NCBI RefSeq assembly: GCF_000743355.1
Contig: NZ_JQEI01000021.1
Coordinates: forward strand, 1-64,000
Length of the DNA stretch: 64,000 bases
Direction: 5' to 3'
Source of the DNA: Serratia sp. Ag1
Lineage (GTDB): Bacteria; Pseudomonadota; Gammaproteobacteria; Enterobacterales; Enterobacteriaceae
Within the stretch, counting starts at the first letter, position 1. Each line of letters opens with the position of its first letter. The position numbers and the translations under genes were made by a program. This document shows, piece by piece, positions 39,497-47,682 of the stretch. Below the pieces are notes generated by a model, which saw only the letters and a program-made list of their open reading frames with translations, made no database searches and was not told the origin of the DNA.

Positions 39497-42275
39497 CATT
39501 GACCTGATCCGCGAAGTAACCAAAGCGGCGGCGGGACGCTGGCCTGATGTGCTGCCGATGGTGGGGATCGACGTTCCCGCCAGTCAACGCGCACAGGTGG
39601 CCTGTCCGGCTTGCGGTGGGCGCGACCGGTTCCGGTTCGATGATAATGGGCGCGGTTCTCATTTCTGTAACCAGTGCGGGGCCGGTGACGGGTTAGATCT
39701 TATCCAGAAGGTAAAACAATGCGACGCTACTGAAGCGGCGCGACTGGTGGCTGATGTGCTGGGAATTGCTTACCGGGCAGAGGAAACCAGCAATCAGACC
39801 CATAGCCAGAGCAAGGCGGCAGCAGAAGCGGATCGCCAGCAGCGCAAGCAGGATCACCTGCAGGAAGTCGAAGCGGAGAGGGCGCGGCGGAAAGCGCTAT
39901 TTAATCGGCGCTGGAAATCACTGATAGCCGGTGCGGTGGAAGGCCGTTCAGCATACCTGAACGCCAAAGGGCTGACCGGATTCACCTTCCCTATGCTGGC
40001 CGATGGGCGGTTGCTGGTGGAGTTGACCGACGAAACCGGCATAGTCGCAGCAGCGCAGACTATTACCCCCACCGGAGAAAAACGGCAGGTGACGGATGGG
40101 GCCAAGCGGGGGGCTTTTCACATCCTCAGCGAAGCCCCGCAGCAATCACAAACCGTAATCCTTGCTGAGGGGTTGGCGACCGCCTTATCTGTCCATTTGA
40201 TGCGCCCTGACGCGGTGGTTGTGGTGGCTATTGATGCCGGTAATCTTCTGCTTGTTGCGGAGGTGATACGCCGGAAGTATCCCGACGCGCAGGTCATCAT
40301 TGCCGGGGATAACGACTGGCACCTACCCGGTGAACTGGACGAGCACGGCAGACCCAAGAAGAATGGCGGAAAAATAGGCGCAGAGAAGGCTGCCGCCGCT
40401 GTTTCTGGATGGGTATCAGTGCCACCTACAGAACACAAAGCCGATTGGGACGACTACCGGCAGAAGAACGGCCTGGAAGCCGCCACGCAGGCATTTAACA
40501 ATTCTCTGTACAAACCCAAGGGGGAAAGCGTGACCGCTCAACTGAAAGCCATTGAGGGCGGCAAGCAGGACAATACTCAGCGCGATCCATTAAAGCCCCA
40601 TGTGGTCAGTCGGAAAGATGGCGTTTTCTGGATAACACCACAGGTAGACAAGCAAAGCGGCGACGTTATCAATCATGAAAGCTGGTTGTGTTCACCGCTG
40701 GAGGTGATCGGCACCGGTAGGGACGACAAAGACCAATACCTGGTTATCCGCTGGCTACCGGTGGGCGAAAGCCTGCCGACAACTGCCGCCATTCCGCTGG
40801 CCGATATTGGCGAGCGGGAGGGTTGGCGAACGCTCAAGGCGGGTGGCGTGAATGTGACCACGAAAAACACCCTCAGGGCCATTCTGGCCGACTGGCTACA
40901 GTGTGGCGGTTCTCGTGAAATCTGGCGTGTGGCACAGGCTACGGGATGGCAATGCGGGGCCTACATCATGCCGGACGGGGAGATCATCGGCACGCCAGAA
41001 AAGCCGGTGCTGTTCAATGGTCGCAGTGCTGCCGCTGCCGGGTACACCGTGAAAGGAACGCCGGAGAGCTGGCGCGATTCGGTGGCACGTTTGGCACGGG
41101 GTAACCCCTCCATGATGGCCGGGATCGGTGCGGCGTTGGCTGCTCCCCTCATTGGGTTGGCTGGCGTTGATGGGTTCGGCATTCACTTCTACGAGCAATC
41201 CAGTGCCGGTAAGACGACGACCGCCAATCTGGCCAGCAGCCTGTACGGTGAGCCGGACGCCTTGCGCCTGACGTGGTTCGGTACGGCGTTAGGGATAGCC
41301 AACGAGGCCGCCGCACACAATGACGGGCTGATGCCGCTCGATGAGGTAGGCCAAGGCGCTGACCCGGATAGTGTGGCGAAATCGGCCTATACCCTGTTTA
41401 ACGGCGTCGGCAAGCTCCAGGGGGCCAAGGAAGGCGGCAACCGGGAGCTAAAACGTTGGCGCACGGTAGCCCTCAGTACCGGGGAGATGGACATTGAAAC
41501 CTTCATTGCTACCGCTGGCCGCAAGGTGAAGGCGGGGCAACTGGTACGCCTGCTGAATATCCCACTGGAAAAGGCGCAACAGTTCCACGGCGCGGCCAAC
41601 GGCAAAGCACACGCCGATGCCCTGAAAGATGCATATCAAAGCCACTACGGGGCCGCCGGGCGCTTCTGGATCAAGTACCTTGCCGACCAGCAGCAGCAGG
41701 CCATAGCCGCCGTGAGAGAGGCGGAGAGTCGTTGGCGTTCGCTTATACCGGCAGACTATGGCGAGCAGGTTCACCGGGTGGCGGCGCGGTTCGCTGTACT
41801 GGAAGCGGCGTTGTTGCTGGGCCATGTAGTGACCGGCTGGGATGCGCAGGAATGCCGGGACGCGATACAACACAACTTCAATGCCTGGATCAAAGAGTTC
41901 GGCACCGGCAACAAAGAACACCAGCAGATTATCGAGGCTACTGAAGCCTTCCTTAATGCCTACGGGCTGAGCCGGTTCGCACCGCTGCCCTATGATCCGC
42001 AGAGCCTGCCTATTCGTGATTTGGCCGGGTACCGGGACAAAGGGAAACATGATTGTGATGCGATGGTGTTCTACACGTTTCCGGCAGCGTTTGAGGATGA
42101 GATAGCGCGAGGGTTCAACTCGAAGCATTTCGCCAAGGCGCTGGCAGAAGCGGGGATGCTGACACCGCCAGCCAGTGGGAGAGGCTTTCAACGGAAATCA
42201 CCGCGCATTGATGGGCGGCAGATTAACGTTTATGTGATCCACCATCTACCGGAGAGCGACCAGCCAGAGGAATAA
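39489..42275 (+). CDS. P4 alpha-like primase/helicase (zinc finger, TOPRIM, DUF927)
   Basis: 928 aa, larger than P4 alpha (777 aa). The zinc-binding primase finger has Cys39, Cys42, Cys60 and Cys63 (CPACGG ... FCNQCGAGDGLDL). A TOPRIM-type segment follows at about 210-300 (ILAEGLATALS, VIIAGDNDW, IGAEKAAAA). The DUF927/helicase part has a Walker A EQSSAGKTTTANLASSL near residue 570 and a Walker B-like LMPLDEVGQGAD near 615. It should bind the iterons, unwind and prime. The ATG at 39489 follows GGAGGG; an in-frame start five codons earlier overlaps that site and is rejected. Confidence 0.92.
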   Translation: MRNIDLIREVTKAAAGRWPDVLPMVGIDVPASQRAQVACPACGGRDRFRFDDNGRGSHFCNQCGAGDGLDLIQKVKQCDATEAARLVADVLGIAYRAEETSNQTHSQSKAAAEADRQQRKQDHLQEVEAERARRKALFNRRWKSLIAGAVEGRSAYLNAKGLTGFTFPMLADGRLLVELTDETGIVAAAQTITPTGEKRQVTDGAKRGAFHILSEAPQQSQTVILAEGLATALSVHLMRPDAVVVVAIDAGNLLLVAEVIRRKYPDAQVIIAGDNDWHLPGELDEHGRPKKNGGKIGAEKAAAAVSGWVSVPPTEHKADWDDYRQKNGLEAATQAFNNSLYKPKGESVTAQLKAIEGGKQDNTQRDPLKPHVVSRKDGVFWITPQVDKQSGDVINHESWLCSPLEVIGTGRDDKDQYLVIRWLPVGESLPTTAAIPLADIGEREGWRTLKAGGVNVTTKNTLRAILADWLQCGGSREIWRVAQATGWQCGAYIMPDGEIIGTPEKPVLFNGRSAAAAGYTVKGTPESWRDSVARLARGNPSMMAGIGAALAAPLIGLAGVDGFGIHFYEQSSAGKTTTANLASSLYGEPDALRLTWFGTALGIANEAAAHNDGLMPLDEVGQGADPDSVAKSAYTLFNGVGKLQGAKEGGNRELKRWRTVALSTGEMDIETFIATAGRKVKAGQLVRLLNIPLEKAQQFHGAANGKAHADALKDAYQSHYGAAGRFWIKYLADQQQQAIAAVREAESRWRSLIPADYGEQVHRVAARFAVLEAALLLGHVVTGWDAQECRDAIQHNFNAWIKEFGTGNKEHQQIIEATEAFLNAYGLSRFAPLPYDPQSLPIRDLAGYRDKGKHDCDAMVFYTFPAAFEDEIARGFNSKHFAKALAEAGMLTPPASGRGFQRKSPRIDGRQINVYVIHHLPESDQPEE

Positions 42276-42301
42276 CGTTTCTACACGTGAGGCAAAAACA
42301 T

Positions 42302-42422
42302 GTTGGTTCAGTCGGTTCAGTTGGTTCAATTTTTAAAGATGATTGTTTTTAAAAGTAATTATTTTTCAGAGATACCGATTTTGAACCAACACTGAACCAA
42401 CAAATGCCCGTTTTGAACCAAC
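42302..42422. repeat. Iteron array 1, putative replication origin
   Basis: Three tandem 9-bp units GTTGGTTCA/GTCGGTTCA/GTTGGTTCA (42302-42328), an AT-rich 50-base stretch, then three inverse units TGAACCAAC at 42382-42390, 42393-42401 and 42414-42422. It lies 26 bases after the primase stop. P4 alpha binds similar short repeats at its ori and crr sites. A near copy in reverse orientation lies at 47060-47183. Confidence 0.85.
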
Positions 42423-42486
42423 AAAGGGATTTTCCCTGGCTGGTGGCGGCGCATGACTTATTAACAATTAACAAGAGGATTTAATA

Positions 42487-43104
42487 GTGGATATTCTTTC
42501 TGTTTTATTTTCCCAACAGCGCCGCCGTATTGGCGCAATCATCCCCAGCGTGGTTATCTCGGAAAAACATTCCGACGCATTGGAAATCACCGAGCACCCG
42601 GTGGAGGTTGGCGCACCATTGAGCGACCACGCATTCAAGCGACCTTCAGAGGTCACCATGGAATTGGGCTTTGCGGGTGGAGGATCGCTGATTGATGGCA
42701 TCGATACGACCAAGATATTCAATATCGATACCGGGTTGTCGTTAGGCACCAGTCCTGCCGACGTTTACAAACAGCTCCTTGCTTTGCAAGAAAGCCGAGT
42801 CCCGTTTGATGTCATCACGGGCAAACGCTCTTACAACAACATGTTAATCCGGGCGATCGAGGTCACTACGGATAAGACAAGCGAAAACGTGTTGATGTGT
42901 GTTCTTACGTTGCGAGAGGTCATTATTTCCGAAACGCAGAAGATAAACGCGGCTGACAAGGCCGATATGCTGTTTGGTGTCAGTACCGCACCCATACAGA
43001 ACGCCGGAACGAAAACCCTTGTACCGGTTAACGAAAGTATTGGCTCACAACTCAAAGGCGGATTTCAGGCCCTGCTGAATTACGCTAACGGGAGGCCTCA
43101 ATGA
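42487..43104 (+). CDS. Dit-like baseplate protein of a contractile tail module
   Basis: 205 aa. Resembles the N-terminal domain of distal-tail (Dit-like) proteins of myophages: FSQQRRRIGAIIPSVVISEKHSDALEITEHPVEVGAPLSDHAFKRP, then DVITGKRSYNNMLIRAIEVTTDKTSENVLMCVLTLREV. In such phages it follows the tape measure gene and joins tube to hub; here no tape measure precedes it. It starts with GTG after an AGAGGA site, 64 bases from the iterons, and opens a five- or six-gene coupled run. Confidence 0.78.
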   Translation: MDILSVLFSQQRRRIGAIIPSVVISEKHSDALEITEHPVEVGAPLSDHAFKRPSEVTMELGFAGGGSLIDGIDTTKIFNIDTGLSLGTSPADVYKQLLALQESRVPFDVITGKRSYNNMLIRAIEVTTDKTSENVLMCVLTLREVIISETQKINAADKADMLFGVSTAPIQNAGTKTLVPVNESIGSQLKGGFQALLNYANGRPQ

Positions 43105-43406
43105 TTATTAGTGAAATCCCCCTCACACCTAACAACCAGCGATTCAGGATTAGCCTGGGCGGGAAAGTCGTCAACATGTGCATTCAGTGGCGGGGTGTGG
43201 CTGGATGGACTCTGGATTTAACCGACGAAGCAGGCGGCGCTATGGCCTATGGGTTGCCGTTGGTGCCAGGGCGCGACCTATTGGGTCAGTTTAGGCACCT
43301 AGGCATCAATGGCATGCTGGTTGTAGCCAGCGATGTCACCGCAGAAGAATACCCGACGAAAGACAACCTCGGGATCGGTAGCCACTTATATTTTGTTGAG
43401 GTATGA
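43101..43406 (+). CDS. Baseplate plug protein (Pam3 gp18-like)
   Basis: 101 aa. IISEIPLTPNNQRFRISLGGKVVNMCIQWRGVAGWTLDLTDEAGGAMAYGLPLVPGRDLLGQFRHLGI matches the short plug family known from the minimal baseplate of cyanophage Pam3 and related myophages, where it sits inside the hub. Coupled to both neighbours by ATGA overlaps. Confidence 0.75.
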   Translation: MIISEIPLTPNNQRFRISLGGKVVNMCIQWRGVAGWTLDLTDEAGGAMAYGLPLVPGRDLLGQFRHLGINGMLVVASDVTAEEYPTKDNLGIGSHLYFVEV

Positions 43407-44506
43407 AAATGAGCCAGAACTGGATGCGTCATTTTGAGCTTGTTCTTTCCGACAATGACGGGAAAGGGATTATTTTAAGTGATTTCAAAATTACCTTTGA
43501 TATCCAATGGAATGATAATAAATGGCCGAGCAATGCCAATGTAAGGATTTATAACCTATCGCCGAGCACACAAAATCTTATCCTGGCGCGTGAGTATTCA
43601 AAGATGAAGATTATTGCAGGCTATGACGGGATCGCCCCGAACGTACCCGCGAGTGACGTTGGTAAAGTGCGGGAAATATCAGATCAGGAAGTCGGCCAGA
43701 TTAACGGCATGAATTTCGGTCTGATTTATAGCGGCGATATTCGGTTCACGGTTTCAGGCAAAGACAATGGCACTGATAGCTGGGTATTTATTCAGGCATG
43801 TGATGGGCTGGAAGTGTTTCAAAAAGCGTTTATCAGCGCCACGCTAGCGAAAGGCTACACGCTGAAAGACGTTTATCACTTGCTGATGCGTTCACTCGAA
43901 CCATACGGGATTGTTGGCGGCAGCGTGCCAGACTTCCCGGCAACGGTATTCCCTCGGGGTAAATCGTTTTATGGCCCCGTACATGAATACCTTGATAATC
44001 TGGCCGAGCAGTGTAGCGCCCGTTGGCAATTTGCTTATGGTCGGGTCGATATGCGCACGAAAGACATGATCGCGCATGAAGCGTTTGTTCTTAACTCGCA
44101 TACGGGCCTGATCGGCATGCCACAGCAGACCATCGGGGCCGGGGTAAATGTGAAATGTCTCATCAATCCCAACATTAAGCTGAATGGCTTGATTCAGCTC
44201 GATCAGGCGTCTGTGTACCGCACTGCGCTTCAAAATCAGGATATCTACAGCGGTGTATTCAACGAAAAGGAGATAAACGGCAACCTTGCACCTATCGGAA
44301 AGGTGCGGGATGCTGAGGGAAATTGGGTTGACGCGCCGCCTATGGCTCAACCGGCCAGCGTGGCTACTGATGGCGTTTATATTGTGCGTTATATCACTTA
44401 CAAGGGCGATACACGCGGTAAAGATTGGTACATGGAGATGGCTTGTGAAGCTCGCGGAGCGACTGATTTGCCGTCAAGTTCATTCCTACAACGACAGGAT
44501 TCATAA
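43403..44506 (+). CDS. Baseplate hub protein
   Basis: 367 aa. WMRHFELVLSDNDGKGIILSDFKITFDIQWNDNKWPSNANVRIYNLSPSTQNLI is the usual start of hub subunits of this tail class. The middle part has LKDVYHLLMRSLEPYGIV and LAEQCSARWQFAYGRVD (about residues 154-220). Hubs form a trimer that carries the spike. The stop overlaps the next start by one base. Confidence 0.75.
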   Translation: MKMSQNWMRHFELVLSDNDGKGIILSDFKITFDIQWNDNKWPSNANVRIYNLSPSTQNLILAREYSKMKIIAGYDGIAPNVPASDVGKVREISDQEVGQINGMNFGLIYSGDIRFTVSGKDNGTDSWVFIQACDGLEVFQKAFISATLAKGYTLKDVYHLLMRSLEPYGIVGGSVPDFPATVFPRGKSFYGPVHEYLDNLAEQCSARWQFAYGRVDMRTKDMIAHEAFVLNSHTGLIGMPQQTIGAGVNVKCLINPNIKLNGLIQLDQASVYRTALQNQDIYSGVFNEKEINGNLAPIGKVRDAEGNWVDAPPMAQPASVATDGVYIVRYITYKGDTRGKDWYMEMACEARGATDLPSSSFLQRQDS

Positions 44507-44856
44507 TGAAAAGGGTTGTTTTTTTGCTCGGTATTTTTATTTCCACAGCGAGCAACGCTCAATCAATTACCACGCATCGTTACAATTGCGGTGAGTTTCG
44601 CTTGGAAATGATCGAAAACTCGATGTCTAAAATTAACGGCGAGTTTGTTACGTCGCAAAAAATAGCGGCGCTCGGAAGTGGCGGTATGAAAATGGATATG
44701 ACTCTGATGCCAGCCAGTAACGGAAAGATGTACGGTTTTGAATACATTCACCCGGACGGAAGTAAGAAACGGTGGCTTAACGTTGAGCTTATCCGGCGTG
44801 ACATGGACGCACCGCGCCTTATTGGTTCTTTCGACTGTAAAAAGATATCGGATTAA
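44506..44856 (+). CDS. Secreted small protein within the baseplate cassette
   Basis: 116 aa. A Sec signal peptide is clear (MKRVVFLLGIFISTASNA, cleavage after residue 18), leaving a mature domain of about 98 aa with two cysteines (YNCGEFRLE and GSFDCKKIS) that could form one disulfide. The function is unknown. An exported protein between hub and spike genes is unexpected for virion assembly and may act in the periplasm, for example in superinfection exclusion; that is inference. It overlaps the hub stop (TAATG). Confidence 0.75.
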   Translation: MKRVVFLLGIFISTASNAQSITTHRYNCGEFRLEMIENSMSKINGEFVTSQKIAALGSGGMKMDMTLMPASNGKMYGFEYIHPDGSKKRWLNVELIRRDMDAPRLIGSFDCKKISD

Positions 44857-44866
44857 GGGGGATTCA

Positions 44867-45610
44867 GTGGCTAACGTAAGACCTATAGACGACCAAGAAG
44901 TATTTGAAGCGGGGGTTAAGCTTGCCGTTTCACAGGCTCGAAGCGCGACCCCCGGCATAATCCAATCATTCGATCCTGAGTCGGTGACGTGCGTTGTTTC
45001 TCTCGGGTTAAAGGGCAAACGCTCCACCGAATATGGCGCAACAGGCAAAGCGGCACCAGAATTACCGCTGCTGGTGGATGTGCCAGTGATATTCCCACGC
45101 GGGGGCGGTGTCACACTCACGTTCCCGGTTAAAGCCGGTGACGAATGCCTGGTGGTGTTTGCTGATCGCTGTATTGATTTTTGGTGGCAGAACGGCGGCT
45201 CTCAAGAACGCGTGGATAATCGCATGCAAGACTTGTCGGACGCTTTTGTCATTCCAGGCCCGCAATCGCAGGCGCAGAAAATCAGCGGTATTAGCACCAG
45301 CGCGGCGCAACTGCGTACCGACGATGGCGCGGCATTTATCGAACTGGACCCGGGAAGCCATGCGGTAACGGTCACCACATCGGGAAAACTGACCGCAACG
45401 GCTCAGGAAATCACGATAAACGGGCCTGTAGTGTTCAATGGCCCTGTTATGTTCAACTCGACCATAACGCAGTCAGAAGGCAAAGGGGATGCTTCCTTTG
45501 GCGGCAGCATCAACGCTAGAGGCGACATTAAAGCGGGCAATATAAGCTTGCAGGGGCACACACACGGCGGCGTTCAAACCGGTAACGGCAGCACAGGAGC
45601 ACCACAATGA
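44867..45610 (+). CDS. Gp138-family membrane-puncturing spike
   Basis: 247 aa from a GTG preceded by AAGGGGG. The N-terminal OB-fold region SATPGIIQSFDPESVTCVVSLGLKG and VDVPVIFPRGGGVTLTFPVKAGDECLVVFADRCIDFWWQNGG is typical. The C-terminal part is a repetitive beta-helix (INGPVVFNGPVMFNSTITQ) ending in LQGHTHGGVQTGNGSTG, whose HxH motif binds iron at the tip of such spikes. In phages it pierces the outer membrane on contraction. A longer open frame to 44738 runs through the preceding gene. Confidence 0.88.
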   Translation: MANVRPIDDQEVFEAGVKLAVSQARSATPGIIQSFDPESVTCVVSLGLKGKRSTEYGATGKAAPELPLLVDVPVIFPRGGGVTLTFPVKAGDECLVVFADRCIDFWWQNGGSQERVDNRMQDLSDAFVIPGPQSQAQKISGISTSAAQLRTDDGAAFIELDPGSHAVTVTTSGKLTATAQEITINGPVVFNGPVMFNSTITQSEGKGDASFGGSINARGDIKAGNISLQGHTHGGVQTGNGSTGAPQ

Positions 45611-45801
45611 AAAACGACAGCAAAGCAGCACAGGGCAACCCGGCACAGTTGGAGAAGATCACCCCACTTGATGGCGGCCAGTCTCCAATCATCGACGACC
45701 CGGCTACGCACGGCGAGTTATTGGGCGCAGGGAAATTCGGTGAGAGAGCAACCAGTAAAGAATCAATCCATACTGAAATGCTAAACACCTGCAGTAAGTA
45801 A
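45607..45801 (+). CDS. Hypothetical protein ending the baseplate cassette
   Basis: 64 aa, not recognised. Polar and glycine/proline-rich (KITPLDGGQSPIIDDPATHGELLGAGKFGERATSK), without membrane segment; possibly an assembly factor. Starts in an ATGA overlap with the spike gene and is followed within 11 bases by a terminator, so the cassette ends here. Confidence 0.68.
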   Translation: MKNDSKAAQGNPAQLEKITPLDGGQSPIIDDPATHGELLGAGKFGERATSKESIHTEMLNTCSK

Positions 45802-45811
45802 AGCCTACAGG

Positions 45812-45838
45812 AAGCCCGCCACCAGCGCGGGTTTTTCT
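45812..45838 (+). terminator. Baseplate cassette terminator
   Basis: AAGCCCGC, a 7-base loop and GCGGGTTTTTC: GC-rich stem with T tract directly after the cassette's last gene. Confidence 0.88.
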
Positions 45839-46118
45839 TTTGTCAGCCCTGCAGGCAGGTTTGGACAAATGCGCAAACTGCGAATAGCGCCCCCAAGAAA
45901 AACCAAATTTCGCATTTTATGTACGGCGAATTCAGAGTGAACTTGATAACTGCGCCTCACGTCTTGAGGGGAGATTAAGTAGCAGCGGAGTATCAGGTAA
46001 TGAGTAGCGTTGAGATCTAACGGATAACAGAAAGAAAAGGCCCAGTGAAAGAGCCCTTTTTTACTTTTACATATTGATTAAGGATAGGCGCGTTGGCAGC
46101 ATTTAGCTGTGGAGCAAA
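45839..46118. other. Non-coding gap with a second terminator-like hairpin
   Basis: No gene supported. Near 45880-45945, translation of short stretches gives QTANSAPK-like sequence similar in style to the terminase fragment further right (ACTGCGAAT, GAATTCAGAG shared), perhaps terminase debris. AAAAGGCCC/GAGCCCTTTTTT at 46035-46062 is an imperfect hairpin with T tracts on both strands. Confidence 0.45.
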
Positions 46119-46361
46119 TCACGGCATTAGGGTTGCGCCTCCGTTATCTGTAAATGTAACGCTTCTCCAGCCATATCGAGGGGCCTCTTTAGTGAGCCAA
46201 TTACGAACAGTTTCGCAGACCGATTGTCTGGGTGATCCCTTGTTAGACTGATTATAAAGACCAAGTACTTTCCTTTGCTCTAGATGGATAGGCTTACTTG
46301 TGCATACAGGAAACCTGTAGGCAGCCATAGAAACCCCATCATTAAAAATATTTGAGTCCAT
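46119..46361 (-). CDS. Hypothetical small protein
   Basis: 80 aa, not recognised. MDSNIFNDGVSMAAYRFPVCTSKPIHLEQRK then VCETVRNWLTKEAPRYGWRSVTFTDNGGATLMP. A GGAGGG ribosome site lies 3-4 bases before the ATG, rather close but convincing. It is on the minus strand, against the cassette. The AVRxWL-x-KEAPxxGW region looks like a folded C-terminal unit. Could be a regulator. Confidence 0.55.
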   Translation of the reverse strand: MDSNIFNDGVSMAAYRFPVCTSKPIHLEQRKVLGLYNQSNKGSPRQSVCETVRNWLTKEAPRYGWRSVTFTDNGGATLMP

Positions 46362-46479
46362 TCACCCTCCTGAGGCTTTTAAATAGCATGTATCGACAAG
46401 CAAAATTCATCGTTGATGCTGCTCGAACATCGCGACTGCCAACCTTCGAATAAACTAAAAAAAATGTCTAGAGGAATTT

Positions 46480-46771
46480 ATGGCAAGACAGGACTGGGGA
46501 GCATTACAGAAACAGTTCCTCGCTGAGCATGCCAAAACAGGTATATCTCCAGAGGATTGGTGCAAAGCTCAGGGTATCAAGTATTCAACTGCCAAGCGCC
46601 ATATAAAAATTGGCAATTCGCAAAAAAACTGCGAATAAAACTGCGAACGGTGAAATTCGCAAAACTGGCAAGAAGGCCGCCACGTCTGACAACGGCTTGT
46701 CTGTAACTGCGAATTCAGAGGGGGCGAGCCGCAAGAAAGCGCAAGTATTTCGCATTTTTCAGCGCGGTTAA
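46480..46771 (+). pseudogene. Frameshifted N-terminal fragment of a phage small terminase
   Basis: The open frame gives 52 aa (46480-46638): MARQDWGALQKQFLAEHAKTG, then ISPEDWCKAQGIKYSTAKRHIK, the N-terminal helix-turn-helix seen in one class of phage small terminases. A run of seven A at 46622-46628 precedes the stop. Removing one A restores a lysine-rich linker (KTANKTANGEIRKTGKKAA...) to 46771, still without the C-terminal oligomerisation part. So it is both frameshifted and truncated, although the 52-aa DNA-binding piece has a good ribosome site (TAGAGGAA) and might still be made. Confidence 0.7.
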
Positions 46772-47059
46772 TCGCGGTGTTTCGTGGTTTTTTTGTGCAC
46801 AGCGAGTAGCGGTAGGCCAGGTGTTAGATTGGTAATCGGCGGAGAAATCCGCCGATTGAGTATTGAGCGAATAAGAAACGACACTCCACCGACAGCACAT
46901 GAACGCACCGGCCTACCAGTGGAAGAAGGCAGTACCGCGCCTGTAATGCTCCGCACGCTCCACCAGCGACCCACAGCAAGGCCACGCACGGCAACACAAG
47001 CCGGATGTACAGAAATGCTAAGGTGATAGCCGTGATGCACGCTGCAGGGTGATCGGCAC
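46772..47059. other. Structured region between terminase fragment and iteron array 2
   Basis: It contains a perfect 10-bp hairpin AATCGGCGGA-GAAA-TCCGCCGATT (46834-46857). A longer inverted pair, GGTAGGCCAG (46811-46820) against CCGGCCTACC (46909-46918), encloses the hairpin. An 80-codon open frame (46784-47026, arginine-rich) crosses it but lacks a ribosome site and is not called. The fold resembles structured RNA of the P4/P1 immunity type, not proven. Confidence 0.45.
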
Positions 47060-47183
47060 TGAACCAACACGAAAACCCCGGTTGTTGGTTCAAAATGGCC
47101 TTGTGTTGGTTCACTTTTTGAAAATAAATCCATATAAAACAATCGTCTTTACAAATTGAACCAACTGAACCGACTGAACCAAC
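47060..47183. repeat. Iteron array 2, inverted near-copy of array 1
   Basis: TGAACCAAC at 47060-47068; GTTGGTTCA at 47084-47092 and 47105-47113; then three tandem units TGAACCAAC/TGAACCGAC/TGAACCAAC at 47157-47183. Read on the minus strand it aligns with array 1 through the tandem block, the AT-rich spacer and the ACATGTT border. The pair thus frames the 4.6-kb cassette region as an inverted repeat. Confidence 0.85.
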
Positions 47184-47682
47184 ATGTTTACGCTTATATA
47201 TAGAGAAATTTCAGGGGAAAAAGGCACTTTCAAACGGTGGAATGCGGCTTTGCTGGCAGTTGATTACCGGTTGCTCTGTGTTTTGTTGTTTTTAGTCCCA
47301 TCGATGGGAGATTGAGCGGTACGCAAAAATGGTACGCAGGTACGCAAAAAAACCGAGGTGCGTACCAAGTAAAGCCCCTTCACTGCTGGCAATGGCGAAA
47401 AGTACGCACCAAGGCCGAACGATACAACGCCAGATACGAAACCGATACGTGGATTGCGTACCACCGCCCGAAGCGTTCCGGCTTGAGTTGTCGCTTAAGT
47501 TTCCACATCGCAAAAGTTTCCACTGGAAAGTTTCCACCGGAAACCAGAGTGGAAACCTCAAGATAAAATCGGCTTGGCTGTAACGCTCCTGCAGGTGACA
47601 TAACTGGCGGAACGACAGTGCGCCGGTATTCATTACGCTATCCAAGGTAAAATCAAATAGCGCAATCCTTGAGGCAACGACC
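47184..47682. repeat. Repeat-rich non-coding region with two further motif families
   Basis: No supported gene in about 500 bases. A perfect palindrome TCCCATCGATGGGA lies at 47296-47309. TACGCA-type units (GGTACGCA at 47318, 47331, 47339; inverse TGCGTACC at 47359, 47455; GTACGCACC at 47402) form one set. GTTTCCAC units (47499, 47516, 47530; inverse GTGGAAAC at 47549) form another. This looks like a binding array for replication or packaging proteins. Confidence 0.7.

Noticed and set aside
46622-46630. A AAA AAC slippery sequence in frame, suggesting programmed -1 frameshifting
   Set aside because: The -1 frame gives an unrelated short peptide; the terminase-like linker lies in the +1 frame, so a single-base insertion explains it better.
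46784-47026. 80-codon open frame rich in arginine
   Set aside because: No ribosome site, it crosses strong hairpins, and no family was recognised with confidence.
47312-47583. Two overlapping 84-codon frames across the TACGCA/GTTTCCAC repeats
   Set aside because: Composition follows the repeats, no ribosome site, and several frames are open at once.
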